Below, piece by piece: positions 26,707 to 35,563 of a stretch of DNA of 64,000 nt. Every line of letters begins with the position of its first letter. The first letter of the stretch is position 1. The stretch lies in the NCBI GenBank assembly GCA_022827095.1, contig JAJDTP010000005.1, positions 372,001 through 436,000 on the forward strand. Direction: 5' to 3'. The notes under the pieces are model-generated. The model did no database searches and was not told the DNA's origin. It saw nothing but the letters and a program-made list of their open reading frames with translations. Origin of the DNA: Dehalococcoidia bacterium. Lineage in GTDB: Bacteria; Chloroflexota; Dehalococcoidia; Lucifugimonadales; UBA3495. Made by a program: the position numbers and the translations under genes.

Positions 26707-28482
26707 ATGCTGAACCGTGCATTGAATCGTCTCACTGGTCGGATACTCGTGGCGATGGCAATGATCATCGCGCTCACCGCGCTGGTGGCCTGCGGCGCCA
26801 CCGCACCCACGGAAAGCGGCGCGCCGGCCAGCGACAGCCCGGTCCCGGCGCAACCGGCCGCGAGTACTTCGGGAGACCCAGCGCCCACCGCCGTGCCCGC
26901 GGCGGCCGAATCGCCGCAGACCGACGACCGCGGCATCTACGGCGGCATCGTGCCGATGCACGACTACGCGTTCCCCAACCTGATTTGGCATCCGCACGAG
27001 TTCTCGAACCAGACGAAGAACATGTCCGGCATCTACAACGGGCTGCTGGAATACGATGCCGAAACGGACGATCCCTACGACATCGTGGGCGACCTGGCTG
27101 AGAGTTGGGAGTTGCAACCGGATGGCGTCACGTATGTCTTCCATTTGCACCAGAACGCCGCGTGGCACAACGGGAACCCGGTTACGGCGGAAGACGTTGT
27201 GTACAGCATGGACAGCCTGGTGAACTCGGAGGCGAACCGTCCGCAGACCTTGATCATCGCGCCGTACTACTCCCAGGGCAACGCCCGGGCGATTGACGAT
27301 CACACGGTGGAGATCAAGACGAACAACCCGGCGCCGGACTTCGTTCCCATGCTGGCGTCTGACGCGTTCAAGATGATGTCCAAGGCCTGGGGCGAGTCCG
27401 ATGTCGACACCTCCAAATGGGAGAACGGCATGGGATCGGGCCCGTTCATGCCGACTACCCTGGAAAAGGACGTATCACTGTCGCTGGAGCGAAACCCAAA
27501 CTATTGGAAAGAGGGTTTGCCTTACATCGACGGATCGATCCACTACTACATCGCGGACAAGGGCACTGCCATCGGTTCCTATCGGACCGGCCAGGTGCTG
27601 ATGACGACGTGGCCGGTGACCAACCTGAGCAACACTGAGATCCTGGAGCTACAGGAGTCCGAGGCGGACACCCTGGACGTGTACCTGATCCCCAACACCA
27701 GCCTCTTGGGAACGCTGATCAACACGACCATTGAGCCGTTCAACGACGTCCGGGTGCGGCGGGCGATGCACCTGGCGGTGGACCGGGCGGAGTTCCGCGA
27801 GATCTTTGGCGGCGGCATCGCTCCCATGGGTACGCCGTTCCCGCCGGAAACCTGGTTTGGGCGCGGGGAGGAGGAAGCCAGCCAGATACCCGGTTTCCGC
27901 CTGGGACCCGAAGGCGGGAAGCACGCCGGAGACATCGAGGAAGCCCGGAGGCTGCTGGCGGAAGCCGGAGTGCCGGAAGGGTTCAAGGTCAACATCATGG
28001 CGCGGACGGCGGTGGAATACGTCGACCTGGCCCAGTTGTTGGCCGACCAGTATCGCCGTTACCTGGGTTGGGATGCGACCGTGCAGCCCATCGACAGCGC
28101 GACCGGCATAACCCGCTACAAGGAACAGGACTACCAGATCGCGGCCCAAGGGACGGCGTTGCTGGTCGGCGAGCCCGACCCGATCATAGGAAAGATATTC
28201 ATGCCCGGCGGTCTGTGGATCCAGTGGTCCGGATGGGATGCGCCGCAAAAGTTTAAAGACTGGTTTGCGGCCCAAAGTCAGGAACTGGACCGGACCAAGC
28301 GGGCGGAGATCCTGCGTGAGATGGAAGATTTCATCCTCAACGAGGACCCCGGTCCCCTGCTGGTCTACTACTGGAGCTTCCGTGACCAGGTTGTGAACAA
28401 GAAGATCCAGAACTACCACATGCCGGCCAGCATCTGGGTGCAGTTGAAGCACGAGCGGATCTGGTGTGACCCGGAATGCTGA
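26707..28482 (+). CDS. ABC transporter substrate-binding lipoprotein (family 5)
   Basis: The 591-aa protein is a secreted lipoprotein: signal peptide with AMIIALTALVACGA (lipobox LVAC, about residues 25-28), then a Ser/Pro/Ala linker. The family 5 (oligopeptide/dipeptide) binding domain follows, with LAESWELQPDGVTYVFHLHQNAAWHNGNPVTAEDVVYSM as the diagnostic segment. The ligand may be a peptide, oligosaccharide or other. ATG 26707 follows GGGGG. It heads an operon with two permeases. Confidence 0.93.
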   Translation: MLNRALNRLTGRILVAMAMIIALTALVACGATAPTESGAPASDSPVPAQPAASTSGDPAPTAVPAAAESPQTDDRGIYGGIVPMHDYAFPNLIWHPHEFSNQTKNMSGIYNGLLEYDAETDDPYDIVGDLAESWELQPDGVTYVFHLHQNAAWHNGNPVTAEDVVYSMDSLVNSEANRPQTLIIAPYYSQGNARAIDDHTVEIKTNNPAPDFVPMLASDAFKMMSKAWGESDVDTSKWENGMGSGPFMPTTLEKDVSLSLERNPNYWKEGLPYIDGSIHYYIADKGTAIGSYRTGQVLMTTWPVTNLSNTEILELQESEADTLDVYLIPNTSLLGTLINTTIEPFNDVRVRRAMHLAVDRAEFREIFGGGIAPMGTPFPPETWFGRGEEEASQIPGFRLGPEGGKHAGDIEEARRLLAEAGVPEGFKVNIMARTAVEYVDLAQLLADQYRRYLGWDATVQPIDSATGITRYKEQDYQIAAQGTALLVGEPDPIIGKIFMPGGLWIQWSGWDAPQKFKDWFAAQSQELDRTKRAEILREMEDFILNEDPGPLLVYYWSFRDQVVNKKIQNYHMPASIWVQLKHERIWCDPEC

Positions 28483-28571
28483 GGCGGCCGCAAAGTTTGA
28501 GAGCACGGGAGGGCGGACTGAACACCGTTAGCCCAGCGGCCTGGCGTTAGGCTACCTGGCGAGGAGACGCG

Positions 28572-29531
28572 ATGAACACCTACGTACTCAAGAGATTCAT
28601 GCTCTTTGTGCCCACGCTGCTGCTGGTAACGCTGATGGTGTTCGCCCTAATGCGGCTGGTGCCCGGGGACCCGGCAGAGCTGCTGCTGATGGGGTTCGAG
28701 GGCGACGGTCAGTACTCGCAGCAACAGCTGGATGAGTTGCGGGCCAAGTTGGGCACCGACCGGCCGCTGGCCATCCAATATCTGAGCTGGATCTGGGGGA
28801 TGTTGCGGGGCGACTTCGGCGTATCGATGTACTTTGATACGCCGATATCGGAGGACCTGGGCGCCAAATTGCCAATCACGCTGGAATTGGCGGCCCTGGC
28901 ATTGTTATTAGCGTTTGTGGTGGCGATGCCGCTTGGTGTGTTATCCGCGGTCAGACAAGACACCATCGCGGACTACGCTTCGCGGATCATCGCCATCGCG
29001 GGCGTAGCGATGCCGACCTTCTGGATTGGCATCCTGGTGGTGTATTTTCTGGTGACCTGGTTCGACTGGTTGCCGCCGCTGGGCTACGCGGATCTGTGGA
29101 ATGACCCATGGAAGAACCTGCAGCAAATGGTCTTTCCCGCGGTGGCGCTGGGCTTCTACAACATGGCGCTGATTGCCCGTGTTACCAGATCGTCGATGCT
29201 GGAGGTGTTCCGCGAGGACTACATCCGCACGGCGCGTTCCAAGGGCTTACGTGAAGGTGCGGTCATCATCCGGCACGCGCTCAAGAATGCGTTCCTGCCG
29301 ATCCTGACCATATCAGGTTGGCAGGTGGGTCGGCTGATTGCGGGTACCGTGGTCATCGAGACCATTTTCCTGGTGCCAGGGATGGGCCGCCTGCTGGTGG
29401 ACAGCATCCTGCACCGCGACTACACCATGATCCAGAGCATCGTGATGGTGATCGCGTTCATGGTACTGGCGCTGAATCTGGTCGTGGACCTGCTCTACGC
29501 CTGGCTGGACCCACGGATACGGTATGAGTAG
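28572..29531 (+). CDS. ABC transporter permease (DppB/OppB type)
   Basis: The 319-aa inner membrane permease has six helices, with the first MLFVPTLLLVTLMVFALMRLVPGDP and the GTDRPLAIQYLSWIWGMLRGDFG segment. The EAA loop is EDYIRTARSKGLREGAVIIRHALKNAFLP. The C-terminal signature AGTVVIETIFLVPGMGRLLVDSILHRDYTMIQ is typical. GAGGAG precedes the ATG. It pairs with the next permease. Confidence 0.95.
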   Translation: MNTYVLKRFMLFVPTLLLVTLMVFALMRLVPGDPAELLLMGFEGDGQYSQQQLDELRAKLGTDRPLAIQYLSWIWGMLRGDFGVSMYFDTPISEDLGAKLPITLELAALALLLAFVVAMPLGVLSAVRQDTIADYASRIIAIAGVAMPTFWIGILVVYFLVTWFDWLPPLGYADLWNDPWKNLQQMVFPAVALGFYNMALIARVTRSSMLEVFREDYIRTARSKGLREGAVIIRHALKNAFLPILTISGWQVGRLIAGTVVIETIFLVPGMGRLLVDSILHRDYTMIQSIVMVIAFMVLALNLVVDLLYAWLDPRIRYE

Positions 29532-29582
29532 TGGAGCTCTTCCCCGGCAATCAGATCCCGCAACGGCATAAGGAATAGGGAC

Positions 29583-30497
29583 ATGGCGCAGCAGACAACC
29601 GGGGTACTCGCCCCCACGGAACCCACCGGCGTGGGGATGCGGCCCAAGCGCACATTCTGGGAAAACATCGTCAACTTCGCACAGCAAAAGCCGCTAGGCG
29701 CGTTCGGAGCGGTGGTCGTGATCCTGCTGGTGGTCCTGGCTATATTTGCTCCGATAGTGGCCACAGACGACCCCCGGGAAACCAATGCCGCTTACCGGTT
29801 CAACCCGCCCAACGCCGACACCTGGCTTGGGGGCGACCAGATCGGACGGGACGTGTACAGCCGGCTGGTCTACGGCACCCGGATTTCGCTGGTCGTGGGC
29901 TTGCTCAGCGTGTTCTTCGGGGTGACCATCGGGGCGTTCATCGGGATAGTTAGCGGGTATTTCGGCGGGATCACGGACCTGGTGATCCAGCGGATCATGG
30001 ACGCCATGATGTCGTTCCCGGCGTTGATCCTGGCGTTGGCGATCATGGCGATCCTAGGGGCGTCGGTGACCAACGTGGTCATCGCACTCAGCGCGGTGTT
30101 CATACCGGGCGCGGCGCGGACGATCCGGTCGCAGGCGCTGAGCATCAAGGAAGTGGACTACGTGCTGGCGGCGAGGGCGGTGGGAGCCGGCGACTGGCGG
30201 ATAATTCTGCGGCACATGGCGCCGAACTGCGCGGCTACATTCATCGTGCTGGCCAGCATATCCCTGGGCTGGGCGATAGTCGTGGAGGCGTCGCTGAGCT
30301 TCCTGGGCGTGGGAATCCCGCCGGACGTGCCCTCGTGGGGCGGGATGCTGAACGGCGTGGCGCAGAACTCGCTGGACGTGGCTCCCTGGCTGGGCGTGTT
30401 CCCAGGATTGGCGATAGCGATCACGGTGTTTGCCGTAAACCTGCTGGGCGACGCACTCCGGGACGTGCTGGACCCGAGGATGCGGGGAGCGAACTGA
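29583..30497 (+). CDS. ABC transporter permease (DppC/OppC type)
   Basis: The 304-aa permease has the OppC layout: a cytosolic N-terminus (KRTFWENIVNFAQQKPLGAFGAVVV), the PNADTWLGGDQIGRDVYSRLVYGTRISL loop, and the EAA segment LSIKEVDYVLAARAVGAGDWRIILRHMAPNC. The C-terminus FLGVGIPPDVPSWGGML is characteristic. No ATPase genes follow, so the ATPases must be encoded elsewhere or shared. A terminator follows. Confidence 0.95.
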   Translation: MAQQTTGVLAPTEPTGVGMRPKRTFWENIVNFAQQKPLGAFGAVVVILLVVLAIFAPIVATDDPRETNAAYRFNPPNADTWLGGDQIGRDVYSRLVYGTRISLVVGLLSVFFGVTIGAFIGIVSGYFGGITDLVIQRIMDAMMSFPALILALAIMAILGASVTNVVIALSAVFIPGAARTIRSQALSIKEVDYVLAARAVGAGDWRIILRHMAPNCAATFIVLASISLGWAIVVEASLSFLGVGIPPDVPSWGGMLNGVAQNSLDVAPWLGVFPGLAIAITVFAVNLLGDALRDVLDPRMRGAN

Positions 30498-30527
30498 CAG
30501 TGCTCCCGCGTTCGTCCTGCCAGCAAT

Positions 30528-30560
30528 CAGGGGAGGGATCAGGTCCCTCCCCTGTTGCGT
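30528..30560 (+). terminator. terminator of the ABC importer operon
   Basis: CAGGGGAGGGA and TCCCTCCCCTG form a perfect 11-bp stem with a 5-base loop, then TTGCGTT. The U-tract is weak. Confidence 0.65.
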
Positions 30561-30650
30561 TGGCAGCTTGCGCCGATGCGTCGCTTGGCGATAGAAGGGG
30601 GTTCCCAGTCGCGCCGGAACGACGGTACTTGTTCGGGTATCGAGCGCGGC

Positions 30651-31016
30651 CTACGATTCCGGGTAGGTTAGCTTCATCAGGACGTGGCGGCGGTTCTGGG
30701 TGTAGGGGCGCACGTGCTCGGGCCAGCGGCCGGCGTCGACGGCTTCGGCCCACTCCGGGCTGGTGAGCACCTCGGGGCTTTCGATTTGGTACACCGCGTG
30801 GTGCTTGGGCGTGCCGGGAATCTCGATTTCCTGGACCTGTCCGCCCATGGCCATGAGAAGGCGTTGAGTTTCGTAGCGGGTTACGCCAACCACGCCCGGC
30901 GTCTGGTTGAGCAGGGGGCAGTGCTCGGTGTTGTAGACCTCGTTGAAAAGGGCTTCGCGGTCGGCGTCGATGTCCATGCTGGCGATGAACAGGTACTTCG
31001 AGTGCAGGTTGGCCAT
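30651..31016 (-). CDS. small dimeric alpha/beta-barrel-like protein, function unknown
   Basis: The 121-aa protein (start ATG 31016, GGAGG upstream) reads YLFIASMDIDADREALFNEVYNTEHCPLLNQTPGVVGVTRYETQ, in the style of ferredoxin-like Dabb/EthD-type proteins, in which E/N-x-x-H near the N-terminus is conserved. Such proteins often assist ring or dye degradation but have no single function. It sits 19 bases after the TPR gene on the same strand. Confidence 0.7.
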   Translation of the reverse strand: MANLHSKYLFIASMDIDADREALFNEVYNTEHCPLLNQTPGVVGVTRYETQRLLMAMGGQVQEIEIPGTPKHHAVYQIESPEVLTSPEWAEAVDAGRWPEHVRPYTQNRRHVLMKLTYPES

Positions 31017-31035
31017 GGTGGCACCTCCGGCGGGT

Positions 31036-31686
31036 TCAGTGTGAGTGGTGGAGCATCTGGGCGGCAATGGCCCAGTCGGAGCGGGCGGAGACCATGTCGC
31101 GCAGATTCGCATGGGCCTTGCCGCGAGCGACATAGGCCTCGGTGTAGTTATCGTTGAGCGCGATGGCGGCGTCGAAATGGGCCACAGCGGCGCGGTCGTT
31201 CCCGGTGTCGCGCAGGGCCAGGCCGCGCCAGTAGTGAGCCAGTGGATCGTCCGGTTGGTGTTGCAGCGCCCGGTTCAGGTCTTCTGCGGCTTCGGCCAGG
31301 CAACCCAGCTTGTAGCGGGCGATACCCCGGGTTCGCCACGCGCGGGGCAGGGCGCCATTGAGTTCCAACGCTCGGGAGCAGTCGGACGCAGCGGCTGACC
31401 AGTCCGAACGGTCCAGATGAAGCGCGCTGCGGTCGAGCCAGGCGTCGGTCATGTTTGGGTCCAGGGCGATGGCGGCGTCCAACTCCGCCTTCGCGGCTTC
31501 GGCCCGCCCCAGCATCGACAGGGACCGACCACGGAGCCAACGAACGACGGGATCGTCGGGGGTTGCCAGGAAACCGAGGTCGAGATCGGCCAGGGCGGTG
31601 CGGGGGTCGCCGTCGGCCAAATGCGCCTCGGCGCACTGGACATGCTGGGCCACCGTTGAGGCGAGTTTCCGGTCGGCGCGCTGCAT
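31036..31686 (-). CDS. TPR repeat protein
   Basis: The 216-aa protein consists of about five tetratricopeptide repeats, visible as ADLDLGFLATPDDPVVRWLRGRSLSMLGRAEAAKAELDAAIALDPN and later copies with the same spacing. No signal peptide or enzymatic domain is present. TPR proteins are usually protein-interaction scaffolds. It lies downstream of a ThDP enzyme gene and a terminator on the same strand. Confidence 0.82.
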   Translation of the reverse strand: MQRADRKLASTVAQHVQCAEAHLADGDPRTALADLDLGFLATPDDPVVRWLRGRSLSMLGRAEAAKAELDAAIALDPNMTDAWLDRSALHLDRSDWSAAASDCSRALELNGALPRAWRTRGIARYKLGCLAEAAEDLNRALQHQPDDPLAHYWRGLALRDTGNDRAAVAHFDAAIALNDNYTEAYVARGKAHANLRDMVSARSDWAIAAQMLHHSH

Positions 31687-31701
31687 CGGCTTGAGGTCAG
31701 A

Positions 31702-31735
31702 ATAAAGCAGGGGGCGACCTTCATGGGTCGCCCCC
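31702..31735 (-). terminator. terminator of the ThDP enzyme gene
   Basis: GGGGGCGACC and GGTCGCCCCC form a perfect 10-bp stem with a 6-base loop, followed on the minus strand by TGCTTTATT. It lies 19 bases after the enzyme stop codon. Confidence 0.75.
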
Positions 31736-31753
31736 AGTTGGTATGGCCACGGA

Positions 31754-33400
31754 TCAGAAGGCGCGGCGGTGGGAGTAGTTGATCTCCGCGTTGGTGATGA
31801 ACTCTAGGAGCACCGCGTTGCCGTTCTCGTTCTGCTGGCGGGCCCGCTGGAACGCCGGGATGATCTCGTTGGGGTCGGTGACGCGCTCGGCGTAGCCGCC
31901 CATGGCGCTGCCCAGATCAGCGTAGTTGCCGCCGAGGTCGCGGGTGTTGTACAGCTCGTGGGAGCGCTGCATGGCGTTGGTTTCCACGGCCATGGTGGAG
32001 TTGTTGAGCACGACGGTGGTGATGGGTACGTTGCTGCGGACGGCGGTCTCAAAGTCGAGGCCCACCATGCCGAAGGCGGCGTCACCCATGAAGTTCACGC
32101 ACATCTTGTCCGGGTCGGCCAACTTGGCGCCGATGACCAGGCCCAGGCCGGTGCCCAGGCCGTGGGATTTCCCCCAGCCGAGGTATGTGCGCGGGCCGCC
32201 GGACCGGTAGAAGGGCGTGATCTGGTCGCGCGGGCTGCCTGAGTCGTGGGTGATGATGGCCTCGCTGGACGGAACGGCCTTCTGGAAATCGGTGATGACG
32301 CGATAGGGATTGACCAGCGGGCCGGCGTCGGTGGTCTTGTGCTCCCACTCGGCGAGCCAGGCGTTGCGGACCGTCTCGATTTCGCCGGTAACCTCGGCGT
32401 TGTTGCGCCGGCTGTCGCCGACGATCTCGCGGCAGGCTTCGATCATCTGGCGCAGGGACAGCTTGGCGTCGCCAATGAGCGGGAACTGGATGTCGTAATC
32501 CTTGTTGATGTCCCTTGGGTCGTTGGTGTTCTGGATCAGCGTGCGGCCGGACGGCAGGTTCATGGACATGCCATGCTTGGTGAAGCTGGAACCGACGCCG
32601 AAAATCACGTCGGAGCGACGGACGAAGTGGTATACCGTGCCGGACATCACGCCGGACCCGCTGCCCAGGGCCAGGGGATGCAACTCGGGGAAGCCGCTCT
32701 TGCCCAGCAGGGTGGTCATCACCGGAACGGAAAGGAGTTCGGCCAACTCGACCAGTTCGTCAGTGGCCTCGGCGTACATCACGCCTTGGCCAGCGTGGAT
32801 TACCGGGTAGGTGGCGGAGCACAGGGCGCGGGCCGCGGCTTCAATGTCGTCGGGATCGGCTTGCGAGGCGGATCGGCGCACGTTGCCGCCCCAGTAGAAG
32901 GCCTCCTCGGAAACTTCCTCCAGGGCCACGTCGGCCGGGATTTCCACCATGGACGGGCCGGGCCGACCGGTGTACAGGGCGTTGACGGCGCGACGCATGA
33001 CCTGGCTGGTGCTGCCCGACAGGTTCAGCCTTTCGAGGTGCTTGGTGACGCTGGCGAAGCTCTCGATTGAGTCGAACATCGGGAAGACACCCTGGCGTTC
33101 GCGGGGATGGCCGAGCGGGAGCAGGAGAATAGGAACCGAATCGGAGAAGGACGTGGCGACGCCGGAATAAGCGTTTTCGGCGCCGGGGCCGTACTGCATG
33201 GCGAACACGCCCGGGGGCCGGCCATTGGTGATCCGGCTGTACCCGTCGGCGATGCCGACGCCGACGCGCTCCTGGCGGCAGATGATGGGTCGGATACCGG
33301 CGGCGGCGCAGGCCTCGATAACCGGGGTGGTGGGGAAGCAGGACAGGTACTGGACGCCCTCCCGCTTGAGAATTTCGGCGATGGCATCGATAGTTTGCAC
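31754..33400 (-). CDS. thiamine-diphosphate-dependent enzyme (acetolactate synthase/decarboxylase-like)
   Basis: The 548-aa protein has the ThDP enzyme layout: N-terminal Pyr domain with the catalytic Glu near PIICRQERVGVGIADGYSR, a central Rossmann domain, and a C-terminal PP domain with FMGDAAFGMVGLDFETAVRSNVPITTVVLNN (GDG/x...NN motif, here GDA). Substrate class is uncertain; it resembles acetolactate synthase-like and oxalyl-CoA decarboxylase-like proteins. The gene stands alone with its own terminator. Confidence 0.9.
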   Translation of the reverse strand: MQTIDAIAEILKREGVQYLSCFPTTPVIEACAAAGIRPIICRQERVGVGIADGYSRITNGRPPGVFAMQYGPGAENAYSGVATSFSDSVPILLLPLGHPRERQGVFPMFDSIESFASVTKHLERLNLSGSTSQVMRRAVNALYTGRPGPSMVEIPADVALEEVSEEAFYWGGNVRRSASQADPDDIEAAARALCSATYPVIHAGQGVMYAEATDELVELAELLSVPVMTTLLGKSGFPELHPLALGSGSGVMSGTVYHFVRRSDVIFGVGSSFTKHGMSMNLPSGRTLIQNTNDPRDINKDYDIQFPLIGDAKLSLRQMIEACREIVGDSRRNNAEVTGEIETVRNAWLAEWEHKTTDAGPLVNPYRVITDFQKAVPSSEAIITHDSGSPRDQITPFYRSGGPRTYLGWGKSHGLGTGLGLVIGAKLADPDKMCVNFMGDAAFGMVGLDFETAVRSNVPITTVVLNNSTMAVETNAMQRSHELYNTRDLGGNYADLGSAMGGYAERVTDPNEIIPAFQRARQQNENGNAVLLEFITNAEINYSHRRAF

Positions 33401-33467
33401 GGTGTTACCTCGGTTTGGATTGTGTGATGGCGATGCGGGTCACGCCGCGCGCTGTCGGCGTGGAGGA

Positions 33468-34154
33468 CTATTCGGCATCCGATTTGGGACCGACGACGCC
33501 GGACCAAAAACCGGACACCGGGAAAGAGACATCGGGGAACGCCAATGGGCTCACGGAGTCGCCGGCGCGGAATTGGCGAACCGTTTGGTACTGCTCGCCC
33601 ACCGGGTCGGTATGGATGTAGCCCCCGTATTCTCTGAGGTTGACGATCCAAACTTCCGGGATGCCTGCGGCGGCATAGGCGGCCAATTTTTCGCCGCGGT
33701 CGTAGTTCAACGAACTGTAGGATACCTCGATGATGAACAGGATGTCGGCCGGCGTGGCCGGAGACAGATGGTAATCCGGTCGTTGGCGGAGGATGGCGAA
33801 ATCAGGTTGCGGTTCGCTGAACTGGTTGATGCGGACGGAACCCTGCACCCTGATCCGAGCCCGTCCACGCAGGGCGCCAAACATCAGATCGCTGATGCAG
33901 TCCGTAGTGTCATTGTGGGTAGTCCCGACAGGGGCCATTTCGACGATTTCTCCGTTCAGCAGCTCGATTGGCTCGTGCTCGGACAGGATGCCAGCCTTGC
34001 CCATGGCCTGGTATTGGTCCGCGGTGAACCGATAGCTACCGCTGAGGACTGCTTCGCGGTCCTGCCGGCCCAAAATGCCCGCAGAGACCATGGCGCGGAA
34101 TTCGGCGGAACAGAAAGTGCGGAGATCGTAAGTACGGTCGGTTGTGGTAACCAT
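33468..34154 (-). CDS. Uma2 family (DUF820) endonuclease-like protein
   Basis: The 228-aa protein has the Uma2 restriction-endonuclease-like core: GILSEHEPIELLNGEIVEMAPVGTTHN, EPQPDFAILR and the PD-(D/E)xK style IIEVSYSSLNYDRGEKLAAYAAAGIPEVWIVN. Family members are widespread in bacteria and poorly characterised. ATG 34154 is preferred; the track start is a TTG 27 bases upstream. An extended -10 is visible 77 bases upstream. Confidence 0.85.
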   Translation of the reverse strand: MVTTTDRTYDLRTFCSAEFRAMVSAGILGRQDREAVLSGSYRFTADQYQAMGKAGILSEHEPIELLNGEIVEMAPVGTTHNDTTDCISDLMFGALRGRARIRVQGSVRINQFSEPQPDFAILRQRPDYHLSPATPADILFIIEVSYSSLNYDRGEKLAAYAAAGIPEVWIVNLREYGGYIHTDPVGEQYQTVRQFRAGDSVSPLAFPDVSFPVSGFWSGVVGPKSDAE

Positions 34155-34230
34155 GGTGGCTAGTCTGCGAAGATCGCTCAATCCAAGGGGAATTGTAGCA
34201 TTCGGTCAACACTCGCCCGGCTCTGCCGCG

Positions 34231-34239
34231 AGTATAACA
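34231..34239 (-). promoter_or_regulatory. extended -10 element of the Uma2 gene
   Basis: The minus strand reads TGT-TATACT, 77 bases before the Uma2 ATG. No good -35 is visible. Confidence 0.4.
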
Positions 34240-34307
34240 TCCGGTGGAATCGCATTCGGCAGGAGGCCAGCGGACAACCCGGGGCGATCCGGACGTTGTC
34301 ATTCCGT

Positions 34308-34336
34308 TTGTGCGGCGTTGGCAATAGGGCTAGAAT
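34308..34336 (+). promoter_or_regulatory. promoter of the CaiB/BaiF operon
   Basis: TTGTGC, a 17-base spacer and TAGAAT lie 30 bases before the TTG start at 34366. Confidence 0.5.
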
Positions 34337-34365
34337 GACTGCCGAACTCGCAGGGGGGTCTGATT

Positions 34366-35562
34366 TTGAGTAACGGAGCCTTGGCCGGCGTCAAGGTGAT
34401 TGATCTGACGCACCATATCGCCGGCCCTTACGCCACCAAGCTGTTGGCCGACTTTGGGGCCGACGTTTTGAAAATCGAGCGGCCCGGAGGCGACCCGGCG
34501 CGGCGTCTCCCGCCGTTCTACCACGACGAGCCAGGCAGCGAGAAAAGCCTGTCGTTTCTCTACCTGAACACCAACAAGCGCAGCATCACGCTGAACCTGA
34601 AGTCCGAACCGGGACGCTCGATCCTGATGGACCTGCTGGCCGACGCAGACGCGGTGGTGGAAAACTTCGCGCCGCGCGTGATGCCGTCGCTGGGTCTGGA
34701 TTTGGACACCTTGCGTCAGCACAACCCTAAGCTGGTGATCGCGTCGGTTTCGAATTTTGGGCAGACGGGGCCTTGGCGCGACTTCAGAGCGACGGAGATC
34801 GTTGAGTACGCGCTGGGCGGGCTGATGTACATCTTCGGGGCGTACGACCGAGAGCCGCTGAAACACGCGCTGCACCAGGCCCAGTTCAAGGCCGGAACCA
34901 ACCTGGCGTCCGGAACGCTGATGGCGCTTTATCACCAGCGGTTGACGGGTCAAGGTCAGCAGGTCGACGTGTCGATACAGGAGAGCATTGCCTCGGCGCT
35001 GAGGGACGTGACCAACAACTACACATACACCGGGGCGGTGCGGCGCAGACAGCCCAACCACACGGGCGACCTGACCCGGCTGAGAGCGATATCCGACGGA
35101 TACGTGCTACCGAACCCCGGCATGGGGGCGACGCTGGACTGGAAGGTGTTGGTGGATTTCCTGGAAGCGCCCGAGCTGGACGACGAGCGGTTCGACAACG
35201 CGTCGGCGCGGCTGGAAAACGCGGAGGCACTGGGCGACATCCTGGACCAGATCTTCGCCGCCAAGCAAAAGCAGGAAATCTTTTACGCGGCGCATCAAAA
35301 GCGGTTCATCTACGGCGTGATTGATTCGCCTGAGGAGACGCTGGACAACCCGCAGATTCAGGCCCGGGGGTATTATGTGCCGGTGGAGCACCCTGATCTG
35401 GGCGAAATCACATTCCCCGGAGCGCCATTCCTGATGTCAGGTTCGCCGTGGGCGGTTACGGACGCCGCGCCGAGATTGGGCGAGCACACCGGAGCGGTGC
35501 TGGGAGACCTGGGCTACAGCGCTCAAGACCTGGCCTGGCTGCGGGCCTCGGAGGTGATCTGA
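34366..35562 (+). CDS. CaiB/BaiF (family III) CoA-transferase
   Basis: The 398-aa protein has the family III signature: LAGVKVIDLTHHIAGPYATKLLADFGADVLKIERPGGDPAR, then LYLNTNKRSITLNLKSEPG, ASVSNFGQTGP and GQGQQVDVSIQESIASAL. Such enzymes transfer CoA between carboxylates as interlocked dimers. The start is TTG with GGGGGG upstream. The next family III gene starts two bases after its stop. Confidence 0.9.
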   Translation: MSNGALAGVKVIDLTHHIAGPYATKLLADFGADVLKIERPGGDPARRLPPFYHDEPGSEKSLSFLYLNTNKRSITLNLKSEPGRSILMDLLADADAVVENFAPRVMPSLGLDLDTLRQHNPKLVIASVSNFGQTGPWRDFRATEIVEYALGGLMYIFGAYDREPLKHALHQAQFKAGTNLASGTLMALYHQRLTGQGQQVDVSIQESIASALRDVTNNYTYTGAVRRRQPNHTGDLTRLRAISDGYVLPNPGMGATLDWKVLVDFLEAPELDDERFDNASARLENAEALGDILDQIFAAKQKQEIFYAAHQKRFIYGVIDSPEETLDNPQIQARGYYVPVEHPDLGEITFPGAPFLMSGSPWAVTDAAPRLGEHTGAVLGDLGYSAQDLAWLRASEVI

Positions 35563-35563
35563 C

